From assembly GCA_039000515.1 (NCBI GenBank), contig JBCFYV010000001.1:64617132-64681131 (forward strand): 64,000 nt of DNA, written 5' to 3'. Within the stretch, counting starts at the first letter, position 1. Every line of letters begins with the position of its first letter. Under the pieces are notes generated by a model that saw only the letters and a list, made by a program, of their open reading frames with translations, searched no databases and was not told the DNA's origin. A program made the position numbers and the translations under genes. This document shows positions 36,594 to 47,800 of this stretch, in pieces. The DNA comes from Timema cristinae. Its lineage: Eukaryota > Arthropoda > Insecta > Phasmatodea > Timematidae.

Positions 36594-37304
36594 TTTTATT
36601 GAATCACTATTGGTGTCAACAACAATATAACTAGTGATGGCTTAGTGGGATATTATTCTTTATATTGGTTTTCCACTCATTCTTACTACCCATACAAGAT
36701 AACTACACTAGTGGTGTAGATATGAGGATGACAGAAGATGGTAGAATTCAGAGGAAATAGGTCAGCATTTGCATGGAAGGATAGTGGGAAATCATATCTC
36801 GGTTAAAAAAATGTCCTGAGTACTTCCAGTCGAGGTTCCTCATCACCGGCAAACCAGACTTGATGAGCCTGACAATAAGTCAGCATGCCCACTGATGCAA
36901 GAGATATATCTTTATTATAATACGTTTTTATTTACATAGTTCAAGCCACGTTACTTGAAAATGTGGGCACCAGGACTGTGTAGTTGGTACGCCAAGCCCT
37001 CAACTCCAACGCCTTCATTAAATGGCTAAATGTATATTAATTAGTAATAACAAATTGACTGGAGTAAAATTATCCAAAACAAATGACTCTGACGTTGTGA
37101 ATGTATATTTGTCAATCCAAATTATAATTATTGGTCTAAAATAGTAAAAAAGTATAAAATATTGTTATAGTATAATTTTTTATTTCTAAGCTGGATTTGG
37201 TACATTTTTACTGACTTCAACTCCACCCTAAATGCTTCCAACTCCAATTTGACAGCCTTGGTGAGCACTAATTAAACAATATTTGATGTAACTGCTGTTT
37301 GCAA
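36594..37304. other. Non-coding stretch, nothing recognised
   Basis: No coding, repeat or promoter signal was seen. Confidence 0.4.
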
Positions 37305-37390
37305 GATGACTGCCTCTATGGTCTAGTGGTCAGAGTTACTGACTCAGATCCGGAAGTTCTGGGTTCGATCCACGGGCTTGCAGATCTGTC
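37305..37390 (+). mobile_element. tRNA-derived SINE head, third type
   Basis: GCCTCTATGGTCTAGTGGTC (A-box/D-arm) and TTCTGGGTTCGATCC (B-box) are correctly spaced. The sequence after it does not match SINE-A or SINE-B. Confidence 0.55.
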
Positions 37391-37748
37391 TGTGAAGCAG
37401 TGGTTCTAGGATGGGATCAAACTCAGCCTCGTGTAGCAATTATTGCTCCAAGTCAACAGACTGGGGCCAGTCAAACATAAACATCACTTACCCTATATCA
37501 CCGACCTGGCTAAGCACCTTGAACAACAAACATCCAACCACATAAACCACACGCGAGCAACTTCCAACACTGAGCCTAGTGCCGCATCTCGCCGCTAGAG
37601 ACCACCACTACCATGCTCAATCCGCCCAACTTCAAAGAAAAGATGAGAATAAGGTGGTAACTGCCAGGATTTGCCAGAATAATATAGAATGTTCCTCGGC
37701 CGCACGCGCTCCCTTCCCCTGTGCCTCTCCTGTTCGACGAGTGTGCGC

Positions 37749-37860
37749 CATATAAAAGACCATCCGTCGAGGAAGACGTCACTCTTGGACTTGGCTGGGA
37801 CCATGTAGGACTAAGCGTCGGCGTAATGGACATATTAAGATAATGTAAGAATAAATCCAG
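37749..37860 (+). promoter_or_regulatory. Core-promoter-like cluster, possibly an LTR U3/R region
   Basis: CCATATAAAAGACC (TATA box at about 37751) is followed about 31-33 nt later by GTCACTCTT (initiator-like TCACTC at about 37782) and, about 65 nt further on, by GAATAAATCC (AATAAA near 37850). The upstream 250 bp are GC-rich for this window. TATA, initiator and AATAAA within 100 bp is the layout of an LTR. A host promoter is the alternative. No LTR ends were fixed. Confidence 0.35.
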
Positions 37861-39636
37861 TTTCGGCTTAAATGTAAATTATTGGAACTAGTCAAAATTC
37901 TTTTTAGATCTTTTTCTATCAAATTTAATTATAAAGTATTTGCATAAATCTTCGTCTTTGATTTACTTTAAAATGAGAGTATTGTTAAGTCAGAAATTGT
38001 CTGTGTTATTGATATTAGGCATTATGCGCGAACTTTATACTCAACAAATTAACTTTATTTGTTTCTCTGTAGTATTTAGGTTAGATGAGTATAGTAAATA
38101 TGAAAATAGGAGAGTGAGTTAGATCAGAACTTATCAATATTACCCATAAGGCTTGAAAGTCATACATTTCAAAATTTACTTTATTCCGTCTCAAATGCAA
38201 ATGGTGTTGCATTTTGGGTTTTGGCAAACATTAAGGTGGGAAACTGTTTGAAATATGATGCAGAGATTTTCTGTATTAGTAGAATGGAGTAGTGCACTGG
38301 AGTATTGTATATATCAACTTAAATTTATATTTTTTACTAGTTTCGCGATTGTAACTTTCATGATAGCGATGTTAATATCTTTTGTGTCAAAATAGCATTA
38401 AAAAAAACTTATAGGAATAATGTTAGGAAATATCCTCGATATTTATAATAGTAGTATACTCCTTGTTTAGGACATAGGCGAAAGCTTTTGTGAGTTACGC
38501 TAGTAGGTTGTTAGCGTTAAAGTTTAATGGTAGTGGTATGAGGTATTTTGATGGAACTAAAACTTTTAGTAACAGGTGGCTTTGTGCAACAACATCAAAA
38601 ATGTGTTAGTTTGGTAAGATTATTTACTATATGACGTATGATCATATTAAGTTAATGTTATGCATCAATAATTGTCTTTACGTAATATGTTTAGGGTACT
38701 TAATAAATAATGTAACGATTAGAAGGAAAAGAGTAAATATTTATGGAACTATATTTTTTTTGGATAATATATATATAACTGAATTATGAAATGCTCTTCA
38801 AATAATATGCTTATTATTTAATAAAGTTTGGCATTAATTAAAGCTAAATGATTCTAAGACTTGAAGTTATTCTATTTCATAAATACGCCATATTATCCCT
38901 ATGTCTTGAAAAGGTGCGAGGGATTAGCCTTCAACCTTTTTATATGTTGATATGTCAGGTAACCAGTGAAGGTGGACCGTGTTTTCCCGCTACTCATAAG
39001 AGTGAGTGGCGTGCGCTGGGGACAAACAAGGAGCTACTTGAATAAATAAATAGCAGCTCCAATCTATAAAACTGAAATTAATGGTTGTAGGATTTTTGTG
39101 CTGACCACATAACACCCTCTATCCACAGACGTTGGCACTATCTACGCCAACATATGGCGGCCATTCAGTCGGTATGGGTCGATTGCAAGTTGACATCTAA
39201 CTAAGGTTATTTAAAATTACAAATTTTGAACAAAAAATATTTTATTCAAAATTATTACTAAATCTGTCTCATTGTAAGATATAAAATATCACCTTTTATC
39301 AGGTACATTATTTTTTCAAATTTGGTTTTGTTAAATAATTATATTGGTAAAAATTAATTACAACATTTCTTTAATAACTGTTAATTTTAAAATTATTTTA
39401 TTAGGTTGTGTGTTAATTTAATTTAAAGTTTGGAAATATGACACTTACTGTCGCTATCATGTGTCATATGGAGTGTAAAATACCCTATTCCTATATTATT
39501 TATAATCCACACAAAGAATATATTTTGAGTTACATCTTCTGGTGAAGTACCGGACACAACTAAACTGATAATCAGTCAGTTTGACCCCGAATGAACTCCG
39601 GGCCATGATCATCCCTAACTGGAATTTACATTGTTT
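37861..39636. other. AT-rich non-coding stretch, nothing recognised
   Basis: Frames of 60-65 codons occur at background frequency. BBS9 5' exons were looked for here and not found. Confidence 0.4.
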
Positions 39637-39786
39637 TTTAGCACGTCTTGCTACTTGTTTGGCTATGTACTAATTATGCTAATAGTTTTGGGGGTTAGGA
39701 AGTGCATACCTGCATTTCCCTGTTATCGCCGCTCTAGTATACTGCAAGATTAACACCTTAGACCATGCGACCACCAAAGCAGGAAA
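39637..39786 (-). mobile_element. SINE-A, internally deleted minus-strand copy
   Basis: The minus strand reads GCTTTGGTGGTCGCATGGTC, TGCAGTATACTAGAGCGG, then jumps to a body remnant and a tail resembling CAAACAAGTAGCAAGACGTG. The B-box part appears to be deleted. Confidence 0.6.
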
Positions 39787-40379
39787 TGTGCTTGTTCACA
39801 GATCAGAAACCTTTGTTTCAAGACTAGGAACATGATTCATTGTAAGCGAGGAGGCTGCACTATCACTTCTGGTAGTTCCTATCTGCAACTTTGTATCTCC
39901 ACATTCTTGATTTTGGGAATATCCTGTTAAATCTGTTAGTCACCTTTAAATCCTCAGAAAATACTTTTGTTTTTAAATTAACCCTAGTCTAAAGGGAATT
40001 ATAACAGTTATATTATTGTCTAACTCAATTTGAGCTAAAATTGTACTCTCCTTCTTCTTCCTGTGTAACCTTCATTTACCACCGAAAACTAGAAACTGCA
40101 CTACTAACTAACAATTTCCAAGATAGTTACTCATCAAGATTGTTAGTAGTTGATTTGTACTCAAGTCACTAATGAGTTATGCAAAATCATTGCTCGTGTT
40201 CAATGATGTAGCAAGAGCAATTTGATGCCCGGGGGCAGGTCTAGATTTTGGCACCTCCACCCGGTGTGGACACCAAAATCATATTAGATACTTAGTAAGA
40301 GTTTAAATAAAAATAATGCTTCAAAACCAATCCTGTAAAAAGATAGCAATGTAGAGAATGTCAACCTAATAAAAGGCAG
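39787..40379. other. Non-coding stretch
   Basis: No coding signal. GATGTAGCAAGAGCAATTTG and GCCCGGGGGCAGG near 40205-40237 faintly recall DNA-transposon ends, but no partner was found. Confidence 0.35.
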
Positions 40380-40760
40380 TCAAAACACTGAGCTCCTATT
40401 ATTATTATTGTTGTTATCATCATTATTATTATTAGTATTAGTAGTAGTATGAGTATTATTAGTATCATCATTTTCATTCTTTTCATTTTCATTATTGTTT
40501 TTATTATCGTTTTAATTATTGTTTTCTTACTATCTTTTTAATAGTTTTAACTATTTTTAATAATTTTTATTATGGTTTTTTCATTTTTATTATTGGTTTT
40601 TATTTGTATGATTGTTTTTATATTATTTTTATTGGTTTTTACTATTTTTTATTATTTTTACTATTTTTGATTATTTTTTATAATTTTTTTCTTATTATGT
40701 TACTATTATTATTATTTTATTTTTATAGTATTATTATTATTATCATCATAAGTTTTTTTT
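40380..40760. repeat. TTA/TTTTTA low-complexity tract
   Basis: Nearly pure T/A-rich triplet-like sequence (ATTATT, AGTATT, TTTTTA, TTATCATC). It looks like a degenerated (ATT)n microsatellite. Confidence 0.85.
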
Positions 40761-42276
40761 ACTAGTATATGACACCCGATGTGGATACCTAACTCCTCTT
40801 ATTAACTTTCTATGCCCACAAAACTACATTACAAATTGTATGAATTGTAGTTGTTAAGCTTTCTCACAGACTTAATATTTCCTTATTTTTTTGATTTTTA
40901 ATTAAATAAAATTCTAATCAAAATTTCAAAATTCTCACTTCAAGGTGCATATGTTCGTATACTGGGGTGGAGCTACTAATATATAAATGTCAGACCTCTG
41001 CATGTGGTCAATATTGCGCAACGCTTATGCCAGACACACAAACTCTTCATTTTATTAATATAGACTTTCAGAAAAATAATATCACCGGACATTTTTAGCA
41101 TTAACACGGCTGCCTGCATGTCTTGTCTATTTAATCAAAGTCAACCAATTTTAAAAACATTACACGAAGGATCTCTTCTAATAGTTTCTAGAGACATCCA
41201 ATTTTAAAAATGTTACTAACTTTAATAACATCTTGAGACATCCAATTAAAAAATAAATCAGTAAAGACCACTTTAAATGTCTTCGAGAAGTATGTGATGT
41301 GTCCACCCTGAAATAACAAGACCAGTCACTAAAACTCTAAAAAAAAAAAAAAAATGAAAATTAATTATTGCATCTAAAGAGTGAATTGAATCATATACAT
41401 TGTAGTTCCATTCATTCACACTGTGCCTATCTTTGCTGATTGAATAATTCACTTTTCCTTCTCCCAATCAACTCCCAAATATAAGTAGGTCTAATACAAT
41501 CCGATCACAGAATGACTACATTTATATTGAGTTGGATTTAGTATTCTTTTCACATCTTGAAAATCATTATCACTTCAGCATAAACTTTTTGTGACTGTCA
41601 CAGCTTTGTTACATTTTAAAGAATTTATTTTACAGAAAGGAGAGTTCAAAAAAAATTACAGATTACTTCAGGGAACAGGCCTAAATGTAAGCTATGTAAA
41701 TATAGAACATGCTTTTTTTTTAATATTCTTCATTTATAAATTAAATGCAATTTTAAATTTGTTAAATGTCCTGCTTACCGGCTATTAAAAGTGTTCTGTT
41801 GGTACCTCTTTTATAACGTCATGCTGACGTAACGCCAAAGTTTGTTCAGCCCCTTTGATGATGCTTTAACCAAGTTCGATTGTATCTCATCAAAGGTAAA
41901 TCCAGAAGGACTTTAAAAACTATCTAAGTAGAAAGTTATCTGAAAATTAATTTAAATTGCACAAAAAAAAAGAAGACAAAAATACTTATTTGATCCATAA
42001 GCTTATCATCAAATTAGGGCTTACAGTGTTAAGTTCATTGATGAAATTATTTTAGTATATTTTGATGTAAAAAACCCATACATAAAACATTATTACTGTG
42101 TTGAGATGAATAGAGTAAGCCTGTGTTCTTTGTTTTTGTTATTCTTGTTTGTTTAATATTTACAGCAGTGTTATTTTAATATTATACTGTATTCTATTTT
42201 TGCCATCTGGATAGTTTTAGTAAATATTTTTATTTGTGTTTTGTTTTATTTCTATGCAAACTGCTCAGAAAGCAAC

Positions 42277-42278
<2 letters not shown>
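40761..42278. other. AT-rich non-coding stretch, nothing recognised
   Basis: Short frames only. An A-run at 41340-41354 is the only structural feature. Confidence 0.4.

Positions 42279-42334
<56 letters not shown>
42279..42334. repeat. (TA)n microsatellite, about 28 units
   Basis: A perfect TA run ending directly at the left terminus of the hAT element at 42337. Confidence 0.98.
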
Positions 42335-42336
<2 letters not shown>

Positions 42337-42339
<3 letters not shown>

Positions 42340-43387
42340 TGGTTTATTTTTAAAATTTTAGGTACCGGAACGCATAGAGAGAGGGGGAGGGGGTAGGAAG
42401 GCGGGACTGCCAGATAGAAAGAGCACTGTTGCTCTCGCAGTGCTGGCTCTGGCGTGATGGTGGAAGGATTTTTTTATTTACTCAGGATGTGTTGTGCTTA
42501 AAAACCGTGTACCATATTCTTAAATGTGATAAAGTGTAGAAGAATGTAGAATTACATTATTATTCTCTTTCCAGCTATTTTATTTTATTAATTTTTTTTT
42601 AGTTTTTTTATTTAATAGAAAACTTTAACCATGGCCTTGCATCCCCAAGAAATAAGTTCTGTGACTGTAACTAAGGAAGTGTGTGAATATGTATATGTGA
42701 ATATAATGGACAGATATTCTTCCTCTAAACACTTAATAGCTGCTAAATTGTTTAACAAGAATTGCTTCACTATATTTAAGAATGAACATCCCACAAAAGA
42801 GATAGTACTGACCACTGAAGCTTATCCCATGATCGACAAAGAAAAGTTTGAAACTGAACTAAAAGTATTCTACTGTAGGACTGATATTCATGAATATTGC
42901 AAATTAATTGAGCTGCTGAAATTTATCTTGGAAAATAATCTAGATGATGTTTTTAGTGAAATTACGAAACTGATAAAATTCCTCTTGACAATTCCCATAA
43001 CTACATCAGAGGCAGAGCACTACTTTTCAGCATCGAAAAGAATAAACACTTTTTTAAGAAGCACTATGAATTCGGAAAAACTAAATGCGCTTGCAGTACT
43101 TTCAATAGAGAAAAATTTCCTCAATTGTCATCCAGAGATCAAGGAGAAAATTATTGAACTTTTTGCGCAAATTAAAACAAGAAGAGTGGATTTCATTTTT
43201 AAATGAATAGATCAAGATTGAACTGTAACAATTTAAGTTAAAGTATGTAAAAGATGTTTGGCCTTTTTTTGTTAAGATTTTATCAAGTTCCTGAATACAT
43301 TTTTTTTCCTTTTACACAATTTTAAAACAAAGGCTCAACATTTTCTGGAGCAGCACCCCCACTAATTAGAGCTACGAGCCGCCACTG
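42337..43387 (+). mobile_element. Internally deleted hAT transposon with partial terminal inverted repeats
   Basis: The left end CAGTGGTTTATTTTTAAAAT and the reverse complement of the right end, CAGTGGCGGCTCGTAGCTCT, share CAGTGG. The right end with its CACCCCC/GCTGCTCC subterminal region is typical of hAT elements whose protein resembles ZMYM1. No 8-bp duplication is visible, but the left flank is a TA microsatellite that may have changed. AGGTACCGGAACGC near the left end recurs at 44232, outside this element. Confidence 0.65.
42631..43206 (+). CDS. hAT transposase C-terminal fragment (dimerisation domain), uninterrupted
   Basis: 191 codons, ATG in context AACCATGG. The C-terminal half carries the hAT family dimerisation domain: LTIPITTSEAEHYFSASKRI then NTFLRSTMNSEKLNALAVLS, IEKNFL and RRVDFIFK at the end. 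This is the form seen in ZMYM1-like hAT proteins (pattern IP-T--EAER-FS-LKRIKT-LRSTM---RLN-LAL). The zinc finger and the catalytic D, D and E regions are absent: the ORF is about a quarter of the usual length, so it cannot be an active transposase. The open frame despite truncation suggests a recent deletion. A domesticated protein is possible but not shown. The first 95 residues (to about KVFYCRTDIHEYC) are not clearly alignable from memory. Confidence 0.8.
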   Translation: MALHPQEISSVTVTKEVCEYVYVNIMDRYSSSKHLIAAKLFNKNCFTIFKNEHPTKEIVLTTEAYPMIDKEKFETELKVFYCRTDIHEYCKLIELLKFILENNLDDVFSEITKLIKFLLTIPITTSEAEHYFSASKRINTFLRSTMNSEKLNALAVLSIEKNFLNCHPEIKEKIIELFAQIKTRRVDFIFK

Positions 43388-44381
43388 CTCACGAGCTAGT
43401 AACTATATGTTGCCGTTTAGACGGCTTCCTTAAGTCTAGTGTTTGTTAATATTAGACTTCATTAGTATACCTTTATGCTCATATTTGATTGTGTGCGTGG
43501 TTATGGTCAACCATGGCTGCAGCTGTGATACCCTAATTGGGGCTTATTATCCCCAAACTAGCGGGACATGGTTAGCACTTCCTTATTGGGGCTGTATATG
43601 CTCCCTTTTATAAAAGAGGATCAAATTACCTTCCCCAATGATATTTGTGTGTCCAAGTGACCATGAGCAGCAAGATTTAAGGGCACATCCTTAGTATATC
43701 ACACAGGCTGTGGTTAGGTAAACTCTCAGGTCAATGCAGACAAGAAGTTGTCATGATTTATTCAACTACTAGATGTTAACTCATAAAGCTCTACTTAAAG
43801 GACTCTTTAAACTGGCCATATAATATTTAATTGTTCTCTAATTTAAATATATTGATTGCCAACTATACTCAATAGACAGGAAAACGGAAACCAAATGAAC
43901 AGTTCATATGTATACTTATGTACTTTCCTATTGTGACTATTCAATACAATACTGTTACCATTGTATTTCTTCCTTTGTATGTATGCAACCCTCTCTAAGC
44001 CATTAGGGTGGATTCAAAGCCAACATCTAAAATGAAGTTTGCATAGGTAATTTTATTCATTGATACACTGTGATGAGATAAAATAAGACTGTATCTGTCA
44101 TTGTTGGGCACATAAATGATTGTTCACATAAGTAGCTAATTTTTAAATAAAACACCGCACTTATGTAATTGATTTGCTACTCACGTCTTTCTAAGGAGAT
44201 AATTTCTCAATTTTGTGTTTGCCTTAATAGAGGTACCGGAACGCTGTTCCGTCAAAAGCTAAGCACTCTATGTATACATTAGTAATGATTATACCACATA
44301 CAATACTGTACAGTGCAGTAGTTAGATTTTTCAAAAACATGTATGCACATCATACAAGCTCTCAAATAATAAACTAACCCA
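43388..44381. other. Non-coding stretch
   Basis: No gene seen. AGGTACCGGAACGC at 44232-44245 matches the subterminal motif of the hAT element at 42360 and is followed by GTTCCG, so GGAACGCTGTTCC forms a short dyad. It may be the end of a further hAT relic. Confidence 0.4.
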
Positions 44382-44628
44382 CTTTGATTGCTGCATGGTC
44401 TAACACGCTACTTTCACGGTAGAATAGACTGCAAATGAGAGGGAGGTTGAGGTTCGAATCTTGGTTGAGTGTATTGAGGAAGGTTTTTCTAAAATAATTT
44501 TTCACTCTTCCTCCACGCAAATACGGGGACACTTTATCTAAATATAACCATACTAATCACTAAAACCATTAGCGCAATTATTACATTAGCGTATAACCCA
44601 AACAAATAGTAAGAAACAGTGCTTAAAA
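44382..44628 (+). mobile_element. SINE-A, diverged nearly full-length copy
   Basis: TGATTGCTGCATGGTCTAAC head, GAGGTTCGAATCTTGG B-box, TTTTTCACTCTTCCTCCACG body, GTATAACCCAAACAAATAGT tail ending AGTGCTTAAAA. Confidence 0.8.
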
Positions 44629-44884
44629 AACCTTTAAACAAATTCATCTAAAAAGATATATTTTTCCAAATAATGAAAATTATTTTAATTTCAGATGATT
44701 AGTTCATTGTACATAATGGCAATTTATACCTTAACTGAGGCAAACTGATTGTAGTCGTTCCAACTTGACTAACTTGAAGTTAAATTGTGTGCTAATAAAA
44801 GTTTTAATATAATATTATAACAAGATTGAAATAAAAAAAAGCTCTAAATATTAAACCTGATTGTTACTTGTAATAGTAGTATTA

Positions 44885-47800
44885 TCAGGCCCTGTGGTGT
44901 AGTGGTCAGTGCACCTGGCTATGAACCAAGTGGTTCTGGGTTCGGTTCCCAGCAGATACCTTGGGTGAAATTACCTCAAAGGTCCCGACCTACTAGATGT
45001 CATGTCTCTCCCGGTCAGTGTGACCAGAGAAGCTAATAGTCTACACACAGGCTACCTACTGGATGTCATGTCTCTCCTGGTCAGTGTGACCAGAGCAGTT
45101 AATAGTCTACACACAGGCGACCTACTGGATGTCATGTCTCTCCCGGTCAGTGTGACCAGAGAAGCTAATAGTCTACACACAGGCTACCTACTGGTTGTCA
45201 TGTCTCTCCTGGTCAGTGTGACCAGAGCAGCTAATAGTCTACACACAGGCTACCTACTGGATGTCATGTCTCTCCTGGTCAGTGTGACCAGAGCAGCTAA
45301 TAGTCTACACACAGGCTACCTACTGGATATAATGTCTCTCCCGGTCAGTGTGACCAGAGAAGCTAATAGTCTACACACAGGCTACCTACTGGATGTCATG
45401 TCTCCCGGTCAGTGTGACCAGAGCAGTTAATAGTCTACACACAGGCTACCTACTGGATGTCATGTCTCCCGGTCAGTGTGACCAGAGCAGTTAATAGTCT
45501 ACACACAGGCTACCTACTGGATGTCATGTCTCTCCTGGTCAGTGTGACCAGAGCAGCTAATAGTCTACACACAGGCTACCTACTGGATGTCATGTCTCTC
45601 CTGGTCAGTGTGACCAGAGCAGCTAATAGTCTACACACAAGCTACCTACTGGATGTCAGGTCTCTCCCGGTCAGTGTGACCAGAGCAGTTAATAGTCTAC
45701 ACACAGGCTACCTACTGGATGTCATGTCTCTCCCGGTCAGTGTGACCAGAGAAGCTAATAGTCTACACACAAGCTACCTACTGGATGTCATGTCTCTCCC
45801 GGTCAGTGTGACCAGAGCAGTTAATAGTCTACACACATGCTACCTACTGGATGTCATGTCTCTCCTGGTCAGTGTGACCAGAGCAGTTAATAGTCTACAC
45901 ACAGGCGACCTACTGGATGTCATGTCTCTCCTGGTCAGTGTGACCAGAGCAGTTAATAGTCTACACACAGGCTACCTACTGGATGTCATGTCTCTCCTGG
46001 TCAGTGTGACCAGAGCAGTTAATAGTCTACACACAGGCTACCTACTGGATGTCATGTCTCTCCCGGTCAGTGTGACCAGAGAAGCTAATAGTCTACACAC
46101 AGGCTACCTACTGGATGTCATGTCTCTCCTGGTCAGTGTGACCAGAGCAGTTAATAGTCTACACACAGGCTACCTACTGGATGTCATGTCTCTCCCGGTC
46201 AGTGTGACCAGAGCAGTTAATAGTCTACACACAGGCTACCTACTGGATGTCATGTCTCTCCCAGTCAGTGTGACCAGAGCAGTTAATAGTCTACACACAG
46301 GCTACCTACTGGATGTCATGTCTCTCCTGGTCAGTGTGACCAGAGCAGTTAATAGTCTACACACAGGCTACCTACTGGATGTCATGTCTCTCCCGGTCAG
46401 TGTGACCAGAGAAGCTAATAGTCTACACACAGGCTACCTACTGGATGTCATGTCTCTCCTGGTCAGTGTGACCATAGCAGTTAATAGTCTACACACAAGC
46501 TACCTACTGGATGTCATGTCTCTCCCAGTCAGTGTGACCAGAGCAGTTAATAGTCTACACACAGGCTACCTACTGGATGTCATGTCTCTCCTGGTCAGTG
46601 TGACCAGAGCAGTTAATAGTCTACACACAGGCTACCTACTGGATGTCATGTCTCTCCTGGTCAGTGTGACCAGAGAAGTTAATAGTCTACACACAGGCTA
46701 CCTACTGGATGTCATGTCTCCCAGTCAGTGTGACCAGAGCAGTTAATAGTCTACACACAGGCGACCTACTGGATGTCATGTCTCTCCCAGTCAGTGTGAC
46801 CAGAGCAGTTAATAGTCTACACACAGGCTACCTACTGGATGTCATGTCTCTCCCGGTCAGTGTGACCAGAGAAGCTAATAGTCTACACACAAGCTACCTA
46901 CTGGATGTCATGTCTCTCCCAGTCAGTGTGACCAGAGCAATTAATAGTCTACACACAGGCTACCTACTGGATGTCATGTCTCTCCTGGTCAGTGTGACCA
47001 GAGAAGTTAATAGTCTACACACAGGCTACCTACTGGATGTCATGTCTCTCCTGTTCAGTGTGACCAGAGCAGTTAATAGTCTACACACAGGCTACCTACT
47101 GGATGTCATGTCTCTCGGTCAGTGTGACCAGAGCAGCTAATAGTCTACACACAGGCTACCTACTGGATGTCATGTCTCTCCTAGTCAGTGTGACCAGAGC
47201 AGTTAATAGTCTACACACAGGTGACCTACCGGATGTCATGTCTCTCCTGGTCAGTGTGACCAGAGCAGTTAATAGTCTACACACAGGCTACCTACTGGAT
47301 GTCATGTCTCTCCTGGTCAGTGTGACCAGAGCAGTTAATAGTCTACACACAGGCTACCTACTGGATGTCATGTCTCTCCTGGTCAGTGTGACCAGAGCAG
47401 TTAATAGTCTACACACAGGCTACCTACTGGATGTCATGTCTCTCCCGGTCAGTGTGACCAGAGCAGTTAATAGTCTACACACAGGCTACCTACTGGATAT
47501 CATGTCTCTCCTGGTCAGTGTGACCAGAGCAGTTAATAGTCTACACACAGGCGACCTACTGGATGTCATGTCTCTCCCGGTCAGTGTGACCAGAGCAGTT
47601 AATAGTCTACACACAGGCTACCTACTGGATGTCATGTCTCTCCCAGTCAGTGTGACCAGAGCAGTTAATAGTCTACACACAGGGTACCTACTGGATGTCA
47701 TGTCTCTCCCGGTCAGTGTCACCAGAGAAGCTAATAGTCTACACACAGGCTACCTACTGGATGTCATGTCTCTCCCAGTCAGTGTGACCAGAGCAGCTAA

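Noticed and set aside
37576..37833. Minus-strand ORFs of 69-85 codons
   Set aside because: They lie antisense in the GC-rich promoter-like patch, overlap in two frames and lack any homology.
44889..44960. Functional tRNA gene
   Set aside because: The T-arm is perfect but the acceptor stem does not close and the anticodon stem has a mismatch. It continues directly into repeat sequence.
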